Notes: generated by a model not told the origin, from the sequence alone. A DNA stretch of 64,000 bases from Gulbenkiania mobilis (GCA_004346645.1 SMDA01000001.1:496001-560000); one strand, 5' to 3'. Counted from the first letter of the stretch, positions 17,336 through 28,477 are shown. Translations and numbers: made by a program.

Positions 17336-17650
17336 TTTTCTTTCTGATCGTTTCCTTCCGGTTGCGCGGATGTGCCGGTCGATGACCGTGCGCCTCTGCA
17401 GTCTGGCCGTCTTTTGGACGCCGATGCCGGATGTTGTCGTTGTAATACCTCTGCCATCTTCTGGCATAGCGCTTGCATTGATGCTCTCGGCCGCAGAGCG
17501 CCGTCGGCGATAAGGCCATCAAGGCCGGTCGGCTGTGCTATATCGACTAAAAGAGAACCGAAATGAAGCATCAGCTCTAATTTTCAAGGGGAAGACGGAG
17601 GACCATGGGCACTCCGTCCCCCTCTTGTCACCTGCCAGGAGGGCTCAGCC
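17336..17650. other. Gene-free leader upstream of prkA
   Basis: About 315 bases hold no convincing gene. They contain the sigma-54 promoter listed at 17462-17477 and an untranslated leader of about 160 bases ending in a GGAGG-type ribosome site for prkA. Confidence 0.6.
17462..17477 (+). promoter_or_regulatory. Sigma-54 (RpoN) type promoter for prkA-yeaH-spoVR
   Basis: TGGCAT-AGCGC-TTGCA matches the -24/-12 consensus, with the GG and GC doublets separated by exactly 10 bases. A sigma-54 promoter with NtrC-type control is known for yeaGH in Escherichia coli, which supports the reading. The activator is unknown here. Confidence 0.75.
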
Positions 17651-19579
17651 ATGCATCCGGACATCTTCAGCCACTACGCCGCCCGCTACGACCGTACCCG
17701 GGAAGAGGAATACTCGATCCAGGAATATCTGGAACTCTGCAAGCGCGACCGGATGGCCTATGCGTCCGCTGCCGAACGCATGCTGGCAGCCATCGGCGAG
17801 CCCGAACTGGTGGATACCCGCCACGATCCGCGCCTGTCACGCATTTTCAGCAACAAGGTCATCAAGGTCTATCCGGCCTTCCGCGACTTTTATGGCATGG
17901 AGGAGGTCATCGAACAGGTGGTGGCCTATTTCCGCCATGCGGCGCAGGGTCTGGAGGAGAAGAAGCAGATCCTCTATCTGCTGGGCCCGGTGGGTGGGGG
18001 CAAGTCGTCGATCGCCGAACAGCTCAAGTCGCTGATGGAACTGGTGCCGTTCTATGCGATCAAGGGCAGCCCGGTGAACGAGTCACCGCTGGGCCTGTTC
18101 AACCTGGAAGAGGACGGGCCGATCCTTGAGGAGGAATACGGGATTCCGCGCCGCTACCTCAAGGCCATCCCCAGTCCGTGGGCCGTCAAGCGGCTGCACG
18201 AGTACAACGGCGACATCGGCCAGTTCCGGGTGGTGAAGCGCTATCCCTCAGTGCTGCGCCAGATTGCCGTGGCCAAGACCGAGCCGGGGGACGAGAACAA
18301 CCAGGACATCAGTTCGCTAGTGGGCAAGGTGGACATCCGCAAGCTGGAAAAGTATGCCCAGGACGACCCGGATGCCTACAGCTACTCGGGAGGCCTGTGC
18401 CTGGCCAATCAGGGTCTTCTGGAATTCGTGGAAATGTTCAAGGCGCCGATCAAGGTGCTGCATCCGCTCTTGACGGCCACCCAGGAAGGTAACTTCAAGG
18501 GCACCGAAGGCTTCGGAGCGATTCCCTTCGACGGTATCATTCTGGCCCACTCCAACGAATCCGAATGGAAGCAGTTCCGCAACAACAAGAACAACGAAGC
18601 TTTTCTCGACCGGATCTACATCGTCAAGGTGCCGTACTGCCTACGCGTGAGCGACGAGGTGAAGATCTACGAGAAGCTGATCCAGAACTCGTCGCTGGGA
18701 CAGGCGCCATGCGCGCCGGGCACGCTGAGGATGATGGCACGCTTTGCCGTGCTGTCGCGGCTGAAGGAGCCCGAAAACTCCAGCCTGTACAGCAAGATGC
18801 AGGTTTACGACGGCGAGAACCTCAAAGACACCGACCCGAAGGCCAAGTCGCAGCAGGAATACCGCGATTATGCGGGGGTGGATGAAGGCATGAACGGCCT
18901 GTCCACCCGCTTTGCCTACAAGATCTTGTCTCGGGTGTTCAACTTCGACCACAGCGAGGTGGCCGCCAACCCCGTGCACCTGCTCTACGTGCTGGAGCAG
19001 CAAGTGGAGCGCGAACAGTTCCCGCCCGAAGTGGAACAAAAGTACCTTTCCTTCATCAAGGAATACCTCGCGCCGAAGTACGTGGAGTTCATCGGCAAGG
19101 AGATCCAGACCGCCTATCTGGAAAGCTACAGCGAATACGGGCAGAACATCTTCGACCGCTACGTCACCTTTGCCGATTACTGGATCCAAGACCAGGAATA
19201 TCGTGATCCGGACACCGGCGAGATCTTCGACCGCATGTCGCTGAACGCCGAGCTCGAGAAAATCGAGAAGCCGGCCGGCATCTCCAACCCGAAAGACTTC
19301 CGCAACGAGATCGTCAACTTCGTGCTGCGCGCTCGGGCCAACAATGGCGGCAAGAACCCGGCCTGGACCAGCTACGAGAAGCTGCGCACTGTGATCGAGA
19401 AGAAGATGTTCTCCAACACCGAGGAGCTCTTGCCGGTGATCTCGTTCAATGCCAAGTCCAGCGCGGAGGACGCCCGCAAGCATGAGGACTTCGTCAACCG
19501 TATGGTGGAGAAGGGCTATACCCCCAAGCAGGTGCGGCTGCTGTGCGAGTGGTACCTGCGCGTGCGCAAGTCGTCCTGA
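17651..19579 (+). CDS. prkA: PrkA-family serine/threonine protein kinase (YeaG)
   Basis: Cytoplasmic kinase/AAA-type ATPase of 642 residues, full family length. The Walker A motif [15 protein letters not shown] is near residue 115. Strongly conserved stretches include [26 protein letters not shown] near 145 and [25 protein letters not shown] near 280. The C-terminal kinase-like domain includes [25 protein letters not shown] near 530. YeaG works with YeaH in sustained nutrient or nitrogen stress. The ATG has an AGGAGGG site. First gene of a three-gene operon with yeaH and spoVR. Confidence 0.95.
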   Translation: MHPDIFSHYAARYDRTREEEYSIQEYLELCKRDRMAYASAAERMLAAIGEPELVDTRHDPRLSRIFSNKVIKVYPAFRDFYGMEEVIEQVVAYFRHAAQGLEEKKQILYLLGPVGGGKSSIAEQLKSLMELVPFYAIKGSPVNESPLGLFNLEEDGPILEEEYGIPRRYLKAIPSPWAVKRLHEYNGDIGQFRVVKRYPSVLRQIAVAKTEPGDENNQDISSLVGKVDIRKLEKYAQDDPDAYSYSGGLCLANQGLLEFVEMFKAPIKVLHPLLTATQEGNFKGTEGFGAIPFDGIILAHSNESEWKQFRNNKNNEAFLDRIYIVKVPYCLRVSDEVKIYEKLIQNSSLGQAPCAPGTLRMMARFAVLSRLKEPENSSLYSKMQVYDGENLKDTDPKAKSQQEYRDYAGVDEGMNGLSTRFAYKILSRVFNFDHSEVAANPVHLLYVLEQQVEREQFPPEVEQKYLSFIKEYLAPKYVEFIGKEIQTAYLESYSEYGQNIFDRYVTFADYWIQDQEYRDPDTGEIFDRMSLNAELEKIEKPAGISNPKDFRNEIVNFVLRARANNGGKNPAWTSYEKLRTVIEKKMFSNTEELLPVISFNAKSSAEDARKHEDFVNRMVEKGYTPKQVRLLCEWYLRVRKSS

Positions 19580-19595
19580 GCCCTGCGGGGCAGGC

Positions 19596-19626
19596 AAGGT
19601 TGGCCGAAACCGCTTCGGCCAACCTT
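19596..19626. repeat. Inverted pair of uptake-sequence-like elements between prkA and yeaH
   Basis: Two exact copies of the 11-mer (19598-19608 on plus, 19614-19624 on minus) face each other. With flanking AA/TT they make a perfect 13-base stem AAGGTTGGCCGAA around the 5-base loop ACCGC, 16 bases after the prkA stop. No T run follows, so it may be an mRNA hairpin or weak terminator within the operon. Paired uptake sequences in such positions are well known in Neisseria. Confidence 0.85.
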
Positions 19627-19661
19627 CGGCAGCACAACGCCGGATACAAGGGAGAATCGAC

Positions 19662-20945
19662 ATGGCCCACATCATCGACCGGCGCCTCAACGGCAAAAAC
19701 AAGTCGGCGGTCAACCGCGACCGCTTCCTGCGGCGTTTCAAGGGGCAGATCAAGGAGGCGGTAGCTCGCGCCATCAAGGGGCGCAGCATCACCGACGTGG
19801 ACAGCGGCGAGAAGGTGTCCATTCCGGTGAAGGATATTTCCGAGCCTGCCTTCCGGCATGGCAAGGGGGGCGTCTGGGAAGGCGTGCACCCGGGCAACGA
19901 GGAGTTCGTTAAAGGCGACCGCATTCCCAGGCCACAAGGGGGCGGCGGTGGGGGGAGCGGCAGTGGCAAGGCCAGCAACGAGGGTGAGGGCGAGGACGAC
20001 TTCGTGTTCCATCTCTCGCATGAGGAGTTCATGAATGTCTTCTTCGAGGATCTGGCGCTCCCTAACCTGATCAAGACCGAGCTGATGGGCATCGAAGAGA
20101 TGAAACCGGTGCGTGCTGGCTACACCAATGACGGCACACCGGCCAACATCAGCATCGTGCGCTCGCTGCGCGGGGCGCTGGCGCGCCGGGTGGCCCTGTC
20201 GGCGCCCACGCTGGCGCAGCTGGTGGAGGCGGAGGAAGAGCTGGACGAGATGCTCGAATCGGGCGAAGAGAACACGCTTGACATCCGGCACCAGCGCGAA
20301 CGTGTGCACGCCCTGCGCGAGAAGCTGTACAGCATTCCCTTCATCGATCCTTTCGATCTGCGTTACAACAATCGTGTAAAGCAGCCCAAGCCGACCAGTC
20401 AGGCGGTGATGTTCTGCCTGATGGACGTGTCAGGCTCGATGGATGAATCCAAGAAGGACATGGCCAAGCGCTTCTTCATCCTGCTGTACCTGTTTCTGCA
20501 GCGCAATTACGAGAAGATCGAACTGGTGTTCATCCGGCATCACACCAGTGCGGTGGAAGTGAACGAACACGACTTCTTCCACTCGCGCGAATCGGGTGGC
20601 ACTGTGGTTTCCTCGGCGCTTAATCTGATGAAAGACATCATCGCCAAGCGGTATGCCCAGGGCGGGTGGAACATCTATGCCGCCCAGGCCTCTGATGGTG
20701 ATAACTGGGACAGCGACTCGGCCAACTGCGGCAAGATCCTGGAAGAGTCGCTGCTGCCGCTGTGCCAGTACTACGCCTACATCGAGATCACCGAAGGAGA
20801 GCCGCAGAACCTGTGGTACGAATACCAGAAGCTGGGAGCGCGGCACCGGCACTTCGCGATGCAGCGCATCCGGCAGGCCGGCGACATTTACCCCGTGTTC
20901 CGCGAACTTTTCAGCAAGGAACGGCAGCAGGGAGGCAGCGCATGA
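19662..20945 (+). CDS. yeaH: YeaH/YhbH-family protein (DUF444, von Willebrand-like)
   Basis: Protein of 427 residues that acts with the PrkA kinase in stress adaptation; its biochemical role is unknown. Visible are the basic N-terminus [23 protein letters not shown], a Gly-rich linker near residue 90 and the core [28 protein letters not shown]. That contains a DxSxS metal-adhesion-like motif near 255, followed by [19 protein letters not shown]-like sequence. The ATG at 19662 has an AGGGAGA site. It lies 82 bases after prkA, with the inverted uptake-like repeat between them. Confidence 0.93.
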   Translation: MAHIIDRRLNGKNKSAVNRDRFLRRFKGQIKEAVARAIKGRSITDVDSGEKVSIPVKDISEPAFRHGKGGVWEGVHPGNEEFVKGDRIPRPQGGGGGGSGSGKASNEGEGEDDFVFHLSHEEFMNVFFEDLALPNLIKTELMGIEEMKPVRAGYTNDGTPANISIVRSLRGALARRVALSAPTLAQLVEAEEELDEMLESGEENTLDIRHQRERVHALREKLYSIPFIDPFDLRYNNRVKQPKPTSQAVMFCLMDVSGSMDESKKDMAKRFFILLYLFLQRNYEKIELVFIRHHTSAVEVNEHDFFHSRESGGTVVSSALNLMKDIIAKRYAQGGWNIYAAQASDGDNWDSDSANCGKILEESLLPLCQYYAYIEITEGEPQNLWYEYQKLGARHRHFAMQRIRQAGDIYPVFRELFSKERQQGGSA

Positions 20946-22459
20946 AACCGATTTCCACCGGGTCCGAGTGGACCTTCGACCTCGTTGGTGCCTACGACCG
21001 GGCCATCCGTACCATTGCCGTAGACGAATACGGGCTGGACATCTATCCGATTCAGCTGGAAGTCATCACTGCCGAACAGATGATGGATGCCTACTCATCG
21101 GTGGGGATGCCGGTGAACTACCACCATTGGAGCTTCGGCAAGCACTTCGTCGCCACCGAAAAAGGGTATCGCCGCGGTCAGATGGGCCTGGCTTATGAAA
21201 TCGTCATTAACTCCAATCCTTGCATCGCCTACCTGATGGAGGAGAACTCCATGACGATGCAGGCGCTGGTAATCGCGCACGCTGCCTATGGCCACAACAG
21301 CTTCTTCAAGGGCAACTATCTTTTCCGCAGCTGGACCGATGCGTCGGCCATCATTGACTACCTTGTGTTCGCCAAGGGCTACATCAGTCGCTGCGAGGAG
21401 CGGTACGGTATCGATGCCGTGGAGGAGTTGCTGGACTCCTGCCATGCGCTGATGAACTACGGGGTGGACCGCTACCAGCGTCCGCAGAAGCTGTCGTTGG
21501 CCGAAGAGCAGGCCCGACAGGAGGAGCGCGAACATTACCTGCAGATGCAGGTCAACGATCTGTGGCGCACTATTCCCAGGCGTGCCCAGGAGGATGCGGT
21601 GCGCGCGCAGGTGCGCTTTCCGGCCGAACCGCAGGAAAACCTGCTCTACTTTATCGAGAAGTCGGCTCCGCTACTGGAACCTTGGCAGCGCGAGGTAGTG
21701 CGCATCGTGCGCAAGATCGCCCAGTACTTCTATCCTCAGCGGCAGACGCAGGTGATGAATGAAGGCTGGGCCACCTTCTGGCACTACACCATCCTGAATC
21801 GCCTGTACGAGAAGGGATTGGTCACCGACGGGTTCATCATGGAGTTCCTGCAAAGCCACACCAATGTGGTCTACCAGCCACCCGTGACTGCCAAGTGGTA
21901 CAACGGCATCAACCCCTACGCCCTGGGCTTTGCGATGTACCAGGACATCCGGCGCATCTGCGAAGCCCCCACCGACGAAGACCGGCAGTGGTTCCCGGAC
22001 ATGGCGGGAAAACCGTGGAAGGATACGCTGGACTTCGCAATGCGCAACTTCAAGGACGAGAGCTTTATCTCGCAGTTTCTCTCGCCCAAGCTGATCCGGG
22101 ACTTCCACTTCTTCGCCATTCGCGACGATGATCGGCAGGACAGGCTGGAAGTGACGGCCATCCACGACGAGGAAGGCTACCGTGCTGTGCGGCAGACGTT
22201 GGCCGAGCAGTACAACCTTGGCTCGCGCGAACCTAATATTCAGGTGTGGTCGGTGAACGTGCGCGGCGACCGCAGCATGACCCTGCGGCACACAATGCAT
22301 CAGCGCCGCCCGCTGGACAACGCCAGCGCCGAAGAGGTCCTCAAACATGTGGCCCGTCTGTGGGGCTTCGAGGTGCGCCTGGAAAGCGTGGATGATGAGG
22401 GGCGACTGGTACAGTCGTGGACGGTGAAGCCGGACCGCCAGGATGACTGGGCGGCCTGA
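20942..22459 (+). CDS. spoVR: SpoVR-family protein (YcgB)
   Basis: Cytoplasmic protein of 505 residues that forms a three-protein stress module with PrkA and YeaH in many proteobacteria; molecular role unknown. Conserved blocks include [42 protein letters not shown] (N-terminal third), [24 protein letters not shown] near residue 100 and [24 protein letters not shown] near 270. [16 protein letters not shown] follows. Its ATG overlaps the yeaH stop as ATGA, so the two are translationally coupled. Confidence 0.94.
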   Translation: MKPISTGSEWTFDLVGAYDRAIRTIAVDEYGLDIYPIQLEVITAEQMMDAYSSVGMPVNYHHWSFGKHFVATEKGYRRGQMGLAYEIVINSNPCIAYLMEENSMTMQALVIAHAAYGHNSFFKGNYLFRSWTDASAIIDYLVFAKGYISRCEERYGIDAVEELLDSCHALMNYGVDRYQRPQKLSLAEEQARQEEREHYLQMQVNDLWRTIPRRAQEDAVRAQVRFPAEPQENLLYFIEKSAPLLEPWQREVVRIVRKIAQYFYPQRQTQVMNEGWATFWHYTILNRLYEKGLVTDGFIMEFLQSHTNVVYQPPVTAKWYNGINPYALGFAMYQDIRRICEAPTDEDRQWFPDMAGKPWKDTLDFAMRNFKDESFISQFLSPKLIRDFHFFAIRDDDRQDRLEVTAIHDEEGYRAVRQTLAEQYNLGSREPNIQVWSVNVRGDRSMTLRHTMHQRRPLDNASAEEVLKHVARLWGFEVRLESVDDEGRLVQSWTVKPDRQDDWAA

Positions 22460-22460
22460 A

Positions 22461-23234
22461 TCAGCCGGGGTGGGGGAGGAAGGCGCGCAGTCCGGTGGAG
22501 GGGTCGTTCAGCTCGATCAGAGATACCCCGAAGGCGGCTTCAAGAAGTGGGCCCTGCATCACATCCGCCACCGTACCGAAGGCCACCAGCCGGCCGCCGG
22601 ATAGTAGGGCCACGTCATCGGCATGGCGCAGCGCCAGATTGAGGTCGTGCACTGCGGCTACCGCCCCGAAGCCTTCGCGCCGGCACAGGCCCGCTACCAA
22701 AGCCAGTTGCTGCTCGGCAAAACCGATATCCTGCGCCGAGGTCGGTTCGTCCAGCAGCAGGAAGCGCTCGGGCGCATCACTTGCGTAGAGCTGGGCTAGT
22801 GCGCGCGCCAGCAGCGTCCTTTGATATTCGCCGCCTGAGAGCATTTCAGCGGGGCGCCCGGCCAGGGCTGCAACGCCCCCGTCGGACAGTGCACGTTCCA
22901 CCACGGGTGCTGGCGCGCCGCTGTCACGCCAGTACCCGCCCATCTCCACCAGTTCGCGCACCGTGAAGCCTTCCGCCAAGGCGGGCTGCTGCTCGAGGCA
23001 GGCGCGTCGCTGCGCCAGCCAGCGTATTGGCGCGGTCGTCACGTCGGCGCCGGATAGTCGCACCGCTCCATGGCTTGGCCGAAGCCGACCGGAAAGCAGC
23101 CCCAGCAGTGTACTCTTGCCGGCCCCGTTGGCACCGAGTAGCACCAAGAGCCGTCCCGGATGGATGATCAGATCCACCGGATGCAGCAAGATACGTCCCT
23201 GCCGGCTAAGGCCTGCACGAGCCGCTTCAAGCAT
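22461..23234 (-). CDS. FecCD-type ABC transporter ATP-binding protein (hemin or cobalamin uptake)
   Basis: ATPase of 257 residues energising uptake of a metal complex. Walker A is GANGAGKSTLLGLLSG near residue 35, the signature is LSGGEYQRTLLARALAQL near 140, Walker B is FLLLDEPTSAQD and the switch histidine lies in AAVHDLNLALRHAD. Length and the signature variant SGGEYQR fit the HmuV/BtuD group. The ATG overlaps the permease stop, so the two are coupled. No binding protein or TonB receptor lies nearby, so the cargo is not settled. Confidence 0.85.
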   Translation of the reverse strand: MLEAARAGLSRQGRILLHPVDLIIHPGRLLVLLGANGAGKSTLLGLLSGRLRPSHGAVRLSGADVTTAPIRWLAQRRACLEQQPALAEGFTVRELVEMGGYWRDSGAPAPVVERALSDGGVAALAGRPAEMLSGGEYQRTLLARALAQLYASDAPERFLLLDEPTSAQDIGFAEQQLALVAGLCRREGFGAVAAVHDLNLALRHADDVALLSGGRLVAFGTVADVMQGPLLEAAFGVSLIELNDPSTGLRAFLPHPG

Positions 23235-24186
23235 CGGTCTGCCTCCGGTCGCGTCGGGCCAGCAGCCACAGGAAGAACGGTGCCCCGGCCAGGCTGGTGA
23301 TGGCCCCGACCGGAAGCTCTGCCGGAGCAAAGGCCGCGCGTGCTACCCAGTCGGCCAGCACCGTCAGCAAGGCGCCCATCAGTGGTGCCGTCAACAGCAG
23401 GCGTCTCAGTTCGCCGCCCACCAACTGGCGGGCCAGATGGGGCGCCATCAGACCCACGAAGCTCACGCTGCCGCACTGGGCCACCACCAGGCCCACCGCT
23501 ACCGCCACCCAGATCATCAACCTACGCCCCAATCGGTCCACCGCAAAACCCAGATGGAAGGCGGAAGCCTCGCCCGTCTGCAAGGCATTGAGAAACCGCC
23601 AGAGGCCTCCGAGTGCAAAGCCGGTCAGCGGTACGGCCAGCGCCAGGGTGGCTGCTTCGGGCCAGCCCGCTCCGGCAAAGCTGCCCAGCAGCCAGAAGGT
23701 GACCGTGCGCAGGGCGCTGTCGGGCAGAGTGGTCATCAGCAGGATTAGCAGGCTGGTGAGTAGGGCGTTGACCGCCACACCCGCAAGGATCAGCCGGGCT
23801 CGGCTGCCCCTGCCGGCTAGGCGGCGAATGACACCGAGCGCAGCCAGCCCGCCCAAGAAGGCGCAGCCGGCCACCACTGGCAGTGCGCTGGCCACGCTGA
23901 GGGCGGCTGCAGCGGCCAGCGCCGCGCCAGCGCTGACGCCCACCAGGCCCGGTTCGGCCAGGGGATTGCGGAAGAAGGCCTGTACTGCCGTGCCTGCGAG
24001 GCCCAAGAGCGCCCCACTGGCGAGGGCAGCCATAAGACGAGGCAGTCGCAGTGCCCGCAGCACCTCCAGATCGGACGCCGTCCAAGGTTGGCCGAAAACC
24101 GGCCCCAGACCGTGCCAGAGCGATAGGCAGGAAACCAGCAGGACGCCAAGGGTCAGCAACGTGGTCAGCGGGAGAAGACGCATCAT
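23227..24186 (-). CDS. FecCD-family ABC transporter permease (hemin or cobalamin uptake)
   Basis: Inner-membrane permease of 319 residues with the many hydrophobic segments of the BtuC/HmuU family. Diagnostic stretches are LRALRLPRLMAALASGALLGLAGTAVQAFFRNPLAEPGLVGVSAGAA near residues 45-95, GSFAGAGWPEA near 190 and GSVSFVGLMAPHLARQLVG near 240. PVGAITSLAGAPFFLWLL is near the end. It forms a unit with the ATPase gene and lies downstream of dapB across a terminator. Confidence 0.88.
   Translation of the reverse strand: MMRLLPLTTLLTLGVLLVSCLSLWHGLGPVFGQPWTASDLEVLRALRLPRLMAALASGALLGLAGTAVQAFFRNPLAEPGLVGVSAGAALAAAAALSVASALPVVAGCAFLGGLAALGVIRRLAGRGSRARLILAGVAVNALLTSLLILLMTTLPDSALRTVTFWLLGSFAGAGWPEAATLALAVPLTGFALGGLWRFLNALQTGEASAFHLGFAVDRLGRRLMIWVAVAVGLVVAQCGSVSFVGLMAPHLARQLVGGELRRLLLTAPLMGALLTVLADWVARAAFAPAELPVGAITSLAGAPFFLWLLARRDRRQTDA
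24086..24096 (+). repeat. Uptake-sequence-like 11-mer GGTTGGCCGAA
   Basis: Exact copy preceded by AA, in the first periplasmic loop of the permease gene, encoding Phe-Gly-Gln-Pro. Confidence 0.75.
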
Positions 24187-24211
24187 AAAAGGAAAGGGGC
24201 CTTGCGGCCCC
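24187..24211 (-). terminator. Terminator after dapB
   Basis: On the minus strand a GGGGCC-GCAA-GGCCCC hairpin is followed by TTTCCTTTT, immediately ahead of the permease start. Confidence 0.7.
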
Positions 24212-24216
24212 TGGTC

Positions 24217-25032
<816 letters not shown>

Positions 25033-25419
25033 TTACTGGGCGGGCACAGCGGCTGGTGCCGAAGCGTCCAGCGGCGGGGCGACCGGCTGTTCGGCCGGCA
25101 GGGGCTGGCCTTCGATGCGGGTGAGCACGTCGCCTTCGAAGAACACCGTGACGGTAGCGTCGCGGACTACCTTGCCGTCACGGATCAGACGGTATTTGTA
25201 GTCCCAGCGGTTGGCGTGGAACGGGTCGGTCAGCAGGGGAGTGCCGAGGACGAAACGGACCTGGGAGCGCGTCATGCCGGGCTTGAGCCGGGCGACCGCA
25301 TCTTCGGTCACATAGTTGCCTTGCGGGATGTCGAGCCGGTGCGGTGTCAGCCAGTTCATCGGGTTGAGCGAACTGCAACCGGCCAACGCCAGGGAGGCGG
25401 CAATGATCAGGGCGCGCAT
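25033..25419 (-). CDS. bamE: Outer-membrane assembly lipoprotein BamE
   Basis: Small lipoprotein of 128 residues of the BAM complex that folds outer-membrane proteins. The leader ends in the lipobox LAGC, followed by SSLNPMNWLTPHRLDIPQGNYV. The SmpA/OmlA core KPGMTRSQVRFVLGTPLLTDPFHANRWDYKY is at residues 47-77. The tail is Pro/Ala-rich. It lies divergent from fur, as in many beta- and gammaproteobacteria. The ATG has a GGAG site. Confidence 0.94.
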   Translation of the reverse strand: MRALIIAASLALAGCSSLNPMNWLTPHRLDIPQGNYVTEDAVARLKPGMTRSQVRFVLGTPLLTDPFHANRWDYKYRLIRDGKVVRDATVTVFFEGDVLTRIEGQPLPAEQPVAPPLDASAPAAVPAQ

Positions 25420-25515
25420 GCTACTCCGGTAGGATCGTGAGAAGGTGGACCCAGATGATTAGGCAAAAGCCGGAAAAAGGCTATATCATCCGGTAAAACT
25501 CCCCGCCTTTATATC

Positions 25516-25953
25516 ATGATGAGCAAAGCCAGTCACCTCAAAGATATCGGCCTGAAGGCCACCGGTCCGCGCTTGAAAATCCTCGATCTGTTCGAACAGA
25601 GCGACGATCGTCACATGTCGGCCGAAGACGTCTACCGCAAGCTGATGACCGAGCACACGGACATCGGGCTTGCCACCATCTACCGCGTGCTGACGCAGTT
25701 CGAGCAGGCCGGCATCCTGGTGCGTCACCATTTCGAATCCGGCAAGGCCGTGTACGAGCTCAACCAGGGTGGTCATCACGACCACATGGTATGTGTGAAG
25801 TGCGGCAACGTCACCGAATTCTTCGACCCTGAAATCGAGCGCCTGCAAGACCGCATCGCTGGCGAGCACGGCTTCCGCATCATGGACCACTCGCTCTACC
25901 TCTACGGCGAGTGCGCCGGCTGTGTGGCGGCCGATGAGAAAAAGGGACGCTGA
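25516..25953 (+). CDS. fur: Ferric uptake regulator
   Basis: Iron-sensing repressor of 145 residues. The winged helix holds [41 protein letters not shown], and metal ligands are visible in [17 protein letters not shown] near residue 95 plus the C-terminal CAGCVA pair. The first of two adjacent ATGs (25516, 25519) is given. Its stop directly abuts the aat start, so fur and aat are probably co-transcribed. The only strong Fur box in the window is at 50774-50794. Confidence 0.96.
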   Translation: MMSKASHLKDIGLKATGPRLKILDLFEQSDDRHMSAEDVYRKLMTEHTDIGLATIYRVLTQFEQAGILVRHHFESGKAVYELNQGGHHDHMVCVKCGNVTEFFDPEIERLQDRIAGEHGFRIMDHSLYLYGECAGCVAADEKKGR

Positions 25954-26661
25954 TTGGTGATTCCCTGGCTCGGTTCCGAGCTGGCTTTTCCTCCTGTAGA
26001 GACCGCCCTGACAGAGCCGGACGGTCTTCTCGCTGCGGGCGGCGATCTTTCTGCGCGACGCCTGCTCCTGGCCTACGCCCACGGCATCTTTCCCTGGTTC
26101 TCTCCCGGCGATCCGATCCTCTGGTGGTCGCCTTCGCCCCGCATGGTCATTGAGCCCGGCTGGCTGCGTGTGACGCGCTCGCTGGAGAAGACCCTACGCA
26201 ACCGTGACTACGAGATCCGTATCGACTCGGCTTTTCGGGCGGTCATGAATGCTTGTGCCCAGACGCCCCGACCCGGGCAGGAGGGTACCTGGATCGTACC
26301 CGAGGTGATCGAGGCGTACTGCCGCTTGCATGCGCTGGGGCATGCCCACTCAGTGGAAACCTGGATGGATGGCCAGCTGGTGGGCGGGCTGTATGTGGTG
26401 TCACTGGGTACGATGGTGTACGGCGAATCGATGTTCAGCCGCGTCAGCGATGCCTCCAAGCTGGCCTTCGTGCATCTGGTACGACACTTGCAGACCCGGG
26501 GAGTCAGGATGATCGACTGCCAGATGTACACGCCGCATCTGGCCAGCCTGGGCGCCCGGTTGATTCCGCGCGCAGCCTTTCTCGACACGGTGGCCGTCGC
26601 CACGCGCGAAGTGCCGCCGCCGGACCTGTGGACTTACCAGTATTCCCATGACGCATCGTGA
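25954..26661 (+). CDS. aat: Leucyl/phenylalanyl-tRNA-protein transferase
   Basis: Enzyme of 235 residues that adds Leu or Phe from tRNA to N-terminal Arg or Lys, marking proteins for ClpS/ClpAP. The family core is intact: [37 protein letters not shown] near residues 30-65, [27 protein letters not shown] near 110 and [19 protein letters not shown] near 150. Start is uncertain: TTG at 25954 or GTG at 25957, both directly after the fur stop with GGGA upstream. It overlaps bpt by 14 bases. Confidence 0.93.
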   Translation: MVIPWLGSELAFPPVETALTEPDGLLAAGGDLSARRLLLAYAHGIFPWFSPGDPILWWSPSPRMVIEPGWLRVTRSLEKTLRNRDYEIRIDSAFRAVMNACAQTPRPGQEGTWIVPEVIEAYCRLHALGHAHSVETWMDGQLVGGLYVVSLGTMVYGESMFSRVSDASKLAFVHLVRHLQTRGVRMIDCQMYTPHLASLGARLIPRAAFLDTVAVATREVPPPDLWTYQYSHDAS

Positions 26662-27379
26662 TCTTAGCCAGAGCGTAGCCATCCACTTCTATGCTACCGC
26701 ACCGTACCCGTGCAGTTACCTGCCTGCGCGTCATGCGCGGTCCCAGGTAGCCATCCCCACCGAGGCGATCGATACCGCCCTTTACAGCCAGCTGGTTCGG
26801 CTGGGCTTTCGCCGCAGCGGGCTGTACACCTACCGGCCCTACTGCGACAGCTGCCAAGCCTGCATTCCGGTGCGCATTCCAGTAGAGGCCTTCCGTCCCT
26901 CGCGAAGCCAGCGTCGTGCTTGGCAGCGTCATGCCGGGCTGACGGCGCACCTGCTGCCGCTGGTGTACCGGGAGGACCATTACCAGCTCTACAGCCGCTA
27001 TCAGGGCACCCGCCACGCCGGGGGCAGCATGGCGGACGACGCGCCCGGGCAGTACGCCGAGTTCATCCTGAAGAGCGGTGTGGACAGTTTTCTGGTCGAG
27101 TTCCGGGAAGGTGAAACGCTGCGCATGGTCAGCCTGATCGATCGGCTGGATGACGGGCTGTCCGCTGTCTACACCTTTTACGACCCGGACGTGTCGGGGG
27201 CCAGTTATGGGGTCTACAACGTGCTGTGGCAGGTGGAATGGGCACTGGCGCACCAGCTTCGGTATGTGTACCTCGGCTACTGGGTCGCCGCGTGTCAGAA
27301 GATGGCCTATAAGGCTCATTACCGTCCGCTGGAGCGTTTGCGCGGCAGTCGCTGGGTGCGGCTGGAGGAGACCGACTAA
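26648..27379 (+). CDS. bpt: Aspartate/glutamate leucyltransferase (bacterial arginyltransferase family)
   Basis: Enzyme of 243 residues that conjugates Leu from tRNA to N-terminal Asp or Glu. ATE-family cysteines are present in [18 protein letters not shown] near residue 70, preceded by [17 protein letters not shown]. The second domain has [20 protein letters not shown]-type sequence and [21 protein letters not shown] near 215. With aat it gives the two tRNA-dependent arms of the bacterial N-degron pathway in one operon. Confidence 0.93.
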   Translation: MTHRDLSQSVAIHFYATAPYPCSYLPARHARSQVAIPTEAIDTALYSQLVRLGFRRSGLYTYRPYCDSCQACIPVRIPVEAFRPSRSQRRAWQRHAGLTAHLLPLVYREDHYQLYSRYQGTRHAGGSMADDAPGQYAEFILKSGVDSFLVEFREGETLRMVSLIDRLDDGLSAVYTFYDPDVSGASYGVYNVLWQVEWALAHQLRYVYLGYWVAACQKMAYKAHYRPLERLRGSRWVRLEETD

Positions 27380-27441
27380 CAGCACCGGACAGGGGTGTGC
27401 GTACTCTTTACCGGGGACGAGGTAGCAGAAGGGCATGAAAA

Positions 27442-27467
27442 AAGCCGGCTTTGCAAGCCGGCTTTTT
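27442..27467 (+). terminator. Rho-independent terminator after bpt
   Basis: The hairpin AAGCCGGCT-TTGCA-AGCCGGCTT is followed by TTT; preceding A residues also let it serve the minus strand after the tRNA gene. Confidence 0.88.
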
Positions 27468-27473
27468 GAATGG

Positions 27474-27549
<76 letters not shown>

Positions 27550-27603
27550 ACGGTCGCCGTCATTGACAGCGAGAGCGAATGTTAATCGCAGTCGCGTGGC
27601 GGG

Positions 27604-28419
27604 TCAAGCCCCTGCGAACACTTCCTCGACTGCGGCACGGTGCGCCGGCCGATAGAGCCGCACCACGCTGCCGATGATCAGCAGGGCAGGGGAGGCGACG
27701 GCCTCTTGTTCCAGGGTGGCGGCCAGGGTGGCCAGAGTAGCCAGTACCACGCGCTCGCGCGGAGTGGTTGCGTTCTCGACGGTCGCCACCGGGGTGTCGG
27801 GCGCCCGCCCGGCATCGATCAGGTCGGCGGCGATGCGAGGGGCTTCGTTCAGCCCCATATAGACCACCAATGTCTCTTCGGGCCCGGTATGTCGTGTCCA
27901 CGCGAGCCGGTCTTCGCCCTGCCTGCGGTGACCGGTCACGAACAGGCACCCCTGGGCATGGTCCCGATGCGTCAGCGGAATGCCTGTCGAGGCCGCCGCG
28001 CCGGTAGCTGCCGTGATGCCGGGCACGACCTCGTAGTCGAATCCGGCTGCAACCACTTCTTCCATTTCCTCTCCGCCCCGCCCGAACAGGAAGGGGTCGC
28101 CGCCTTTGAGGCGCACCACACGCCTGCCAGCACGGGCGTGGGACACGATCAGTGCGTTGATGGCTTCCTGCGGCAGGGTGTGGCGGCTGGCGCGCTTGCC
28201 GACGCAGATGCGTTCGGTGCGTGCCGGAATCAGGGCCCGGATGGCGGGCGACACCAGATGATCGTACAGCACCACATCGGCCGTCTGCAGCCGTTGCAGG
28301 GCCCTGAGGGTGAGCAGTTCGGGGTCGCCCGGCCCGGCGCCTACCAGCGACACATGGCCACGAACAGGGTTGGCCGAAGCGGCCGGCAGAAGATGGCGGG
28401 AATCACAGGGTTCGTTCAT
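27604..28419 (-). CDS. nirE: Uroporphyrinogen-III C-methyltransferase for heme d1 (NirE-type SUMT)
   Basis: SAM-dependent enzyme of 271 residues that methylates uroporphyrinogen III twice to precorrin-2, the first step towards heme d1. Typical SUMT motifs are VSLVGAGPGDPELLTLRALQRLQ near residue 25, VVRLKGGDPFLFGRGGEEM near 105 and VVPGITAATGAAASTGIPLTHRD near 130. The start is the ATG at 28419. It is divergent from norC over a shared DNR box and separate from the other nir genes; general siroheme use is possible, but position favours the d1 role. Confidence 0.9.
   Translation of the reverse strand: MNEPCDSRHLLPAASANPVRGHVSLVGAGPGDPELLTLRALQRLQTADVVLYDHLVSPAIRALIPARTERICVGKRASRHTLPQEAINALIVSHARAGRRVVRLKGGDPFLFGRGGEEMEEVVAAGFDYEVVPGITAATGAAASTGIPLTHRDHAQGCLFVTGHRRQGEDRLAWTRHTGPEETLVVYMGLNEAPRIAADLIDAGRAPDTPVATVENATTPRERVVLATLATLAATLEQEAVASPALLIIGSVVRLYRPAHRAAVEEVFAGA
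28368..28378 (+). repeat. Uptake-sequence-like 11-mer GGTTGGCCGAA
   Basis: Exact copy at the N-terminus of nirE, encoding Ser-Ala-Asn-Pro in the variable leader before the conserved domain. Confidence 0.75.
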
Positions 28420-28477
28420 GGCGCGCTCGCGGTTCGGATGATGTCGGCAGTGTAGGAAACCCGGCGTCCGGAAATCG

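Noticed and set aside
22461-24186. Firm assignment of the ABC pair as hmuUV or btuCD
   Set aside because: No binding protein, receptor or heme gene is in the window and the motifs do not separate the two.
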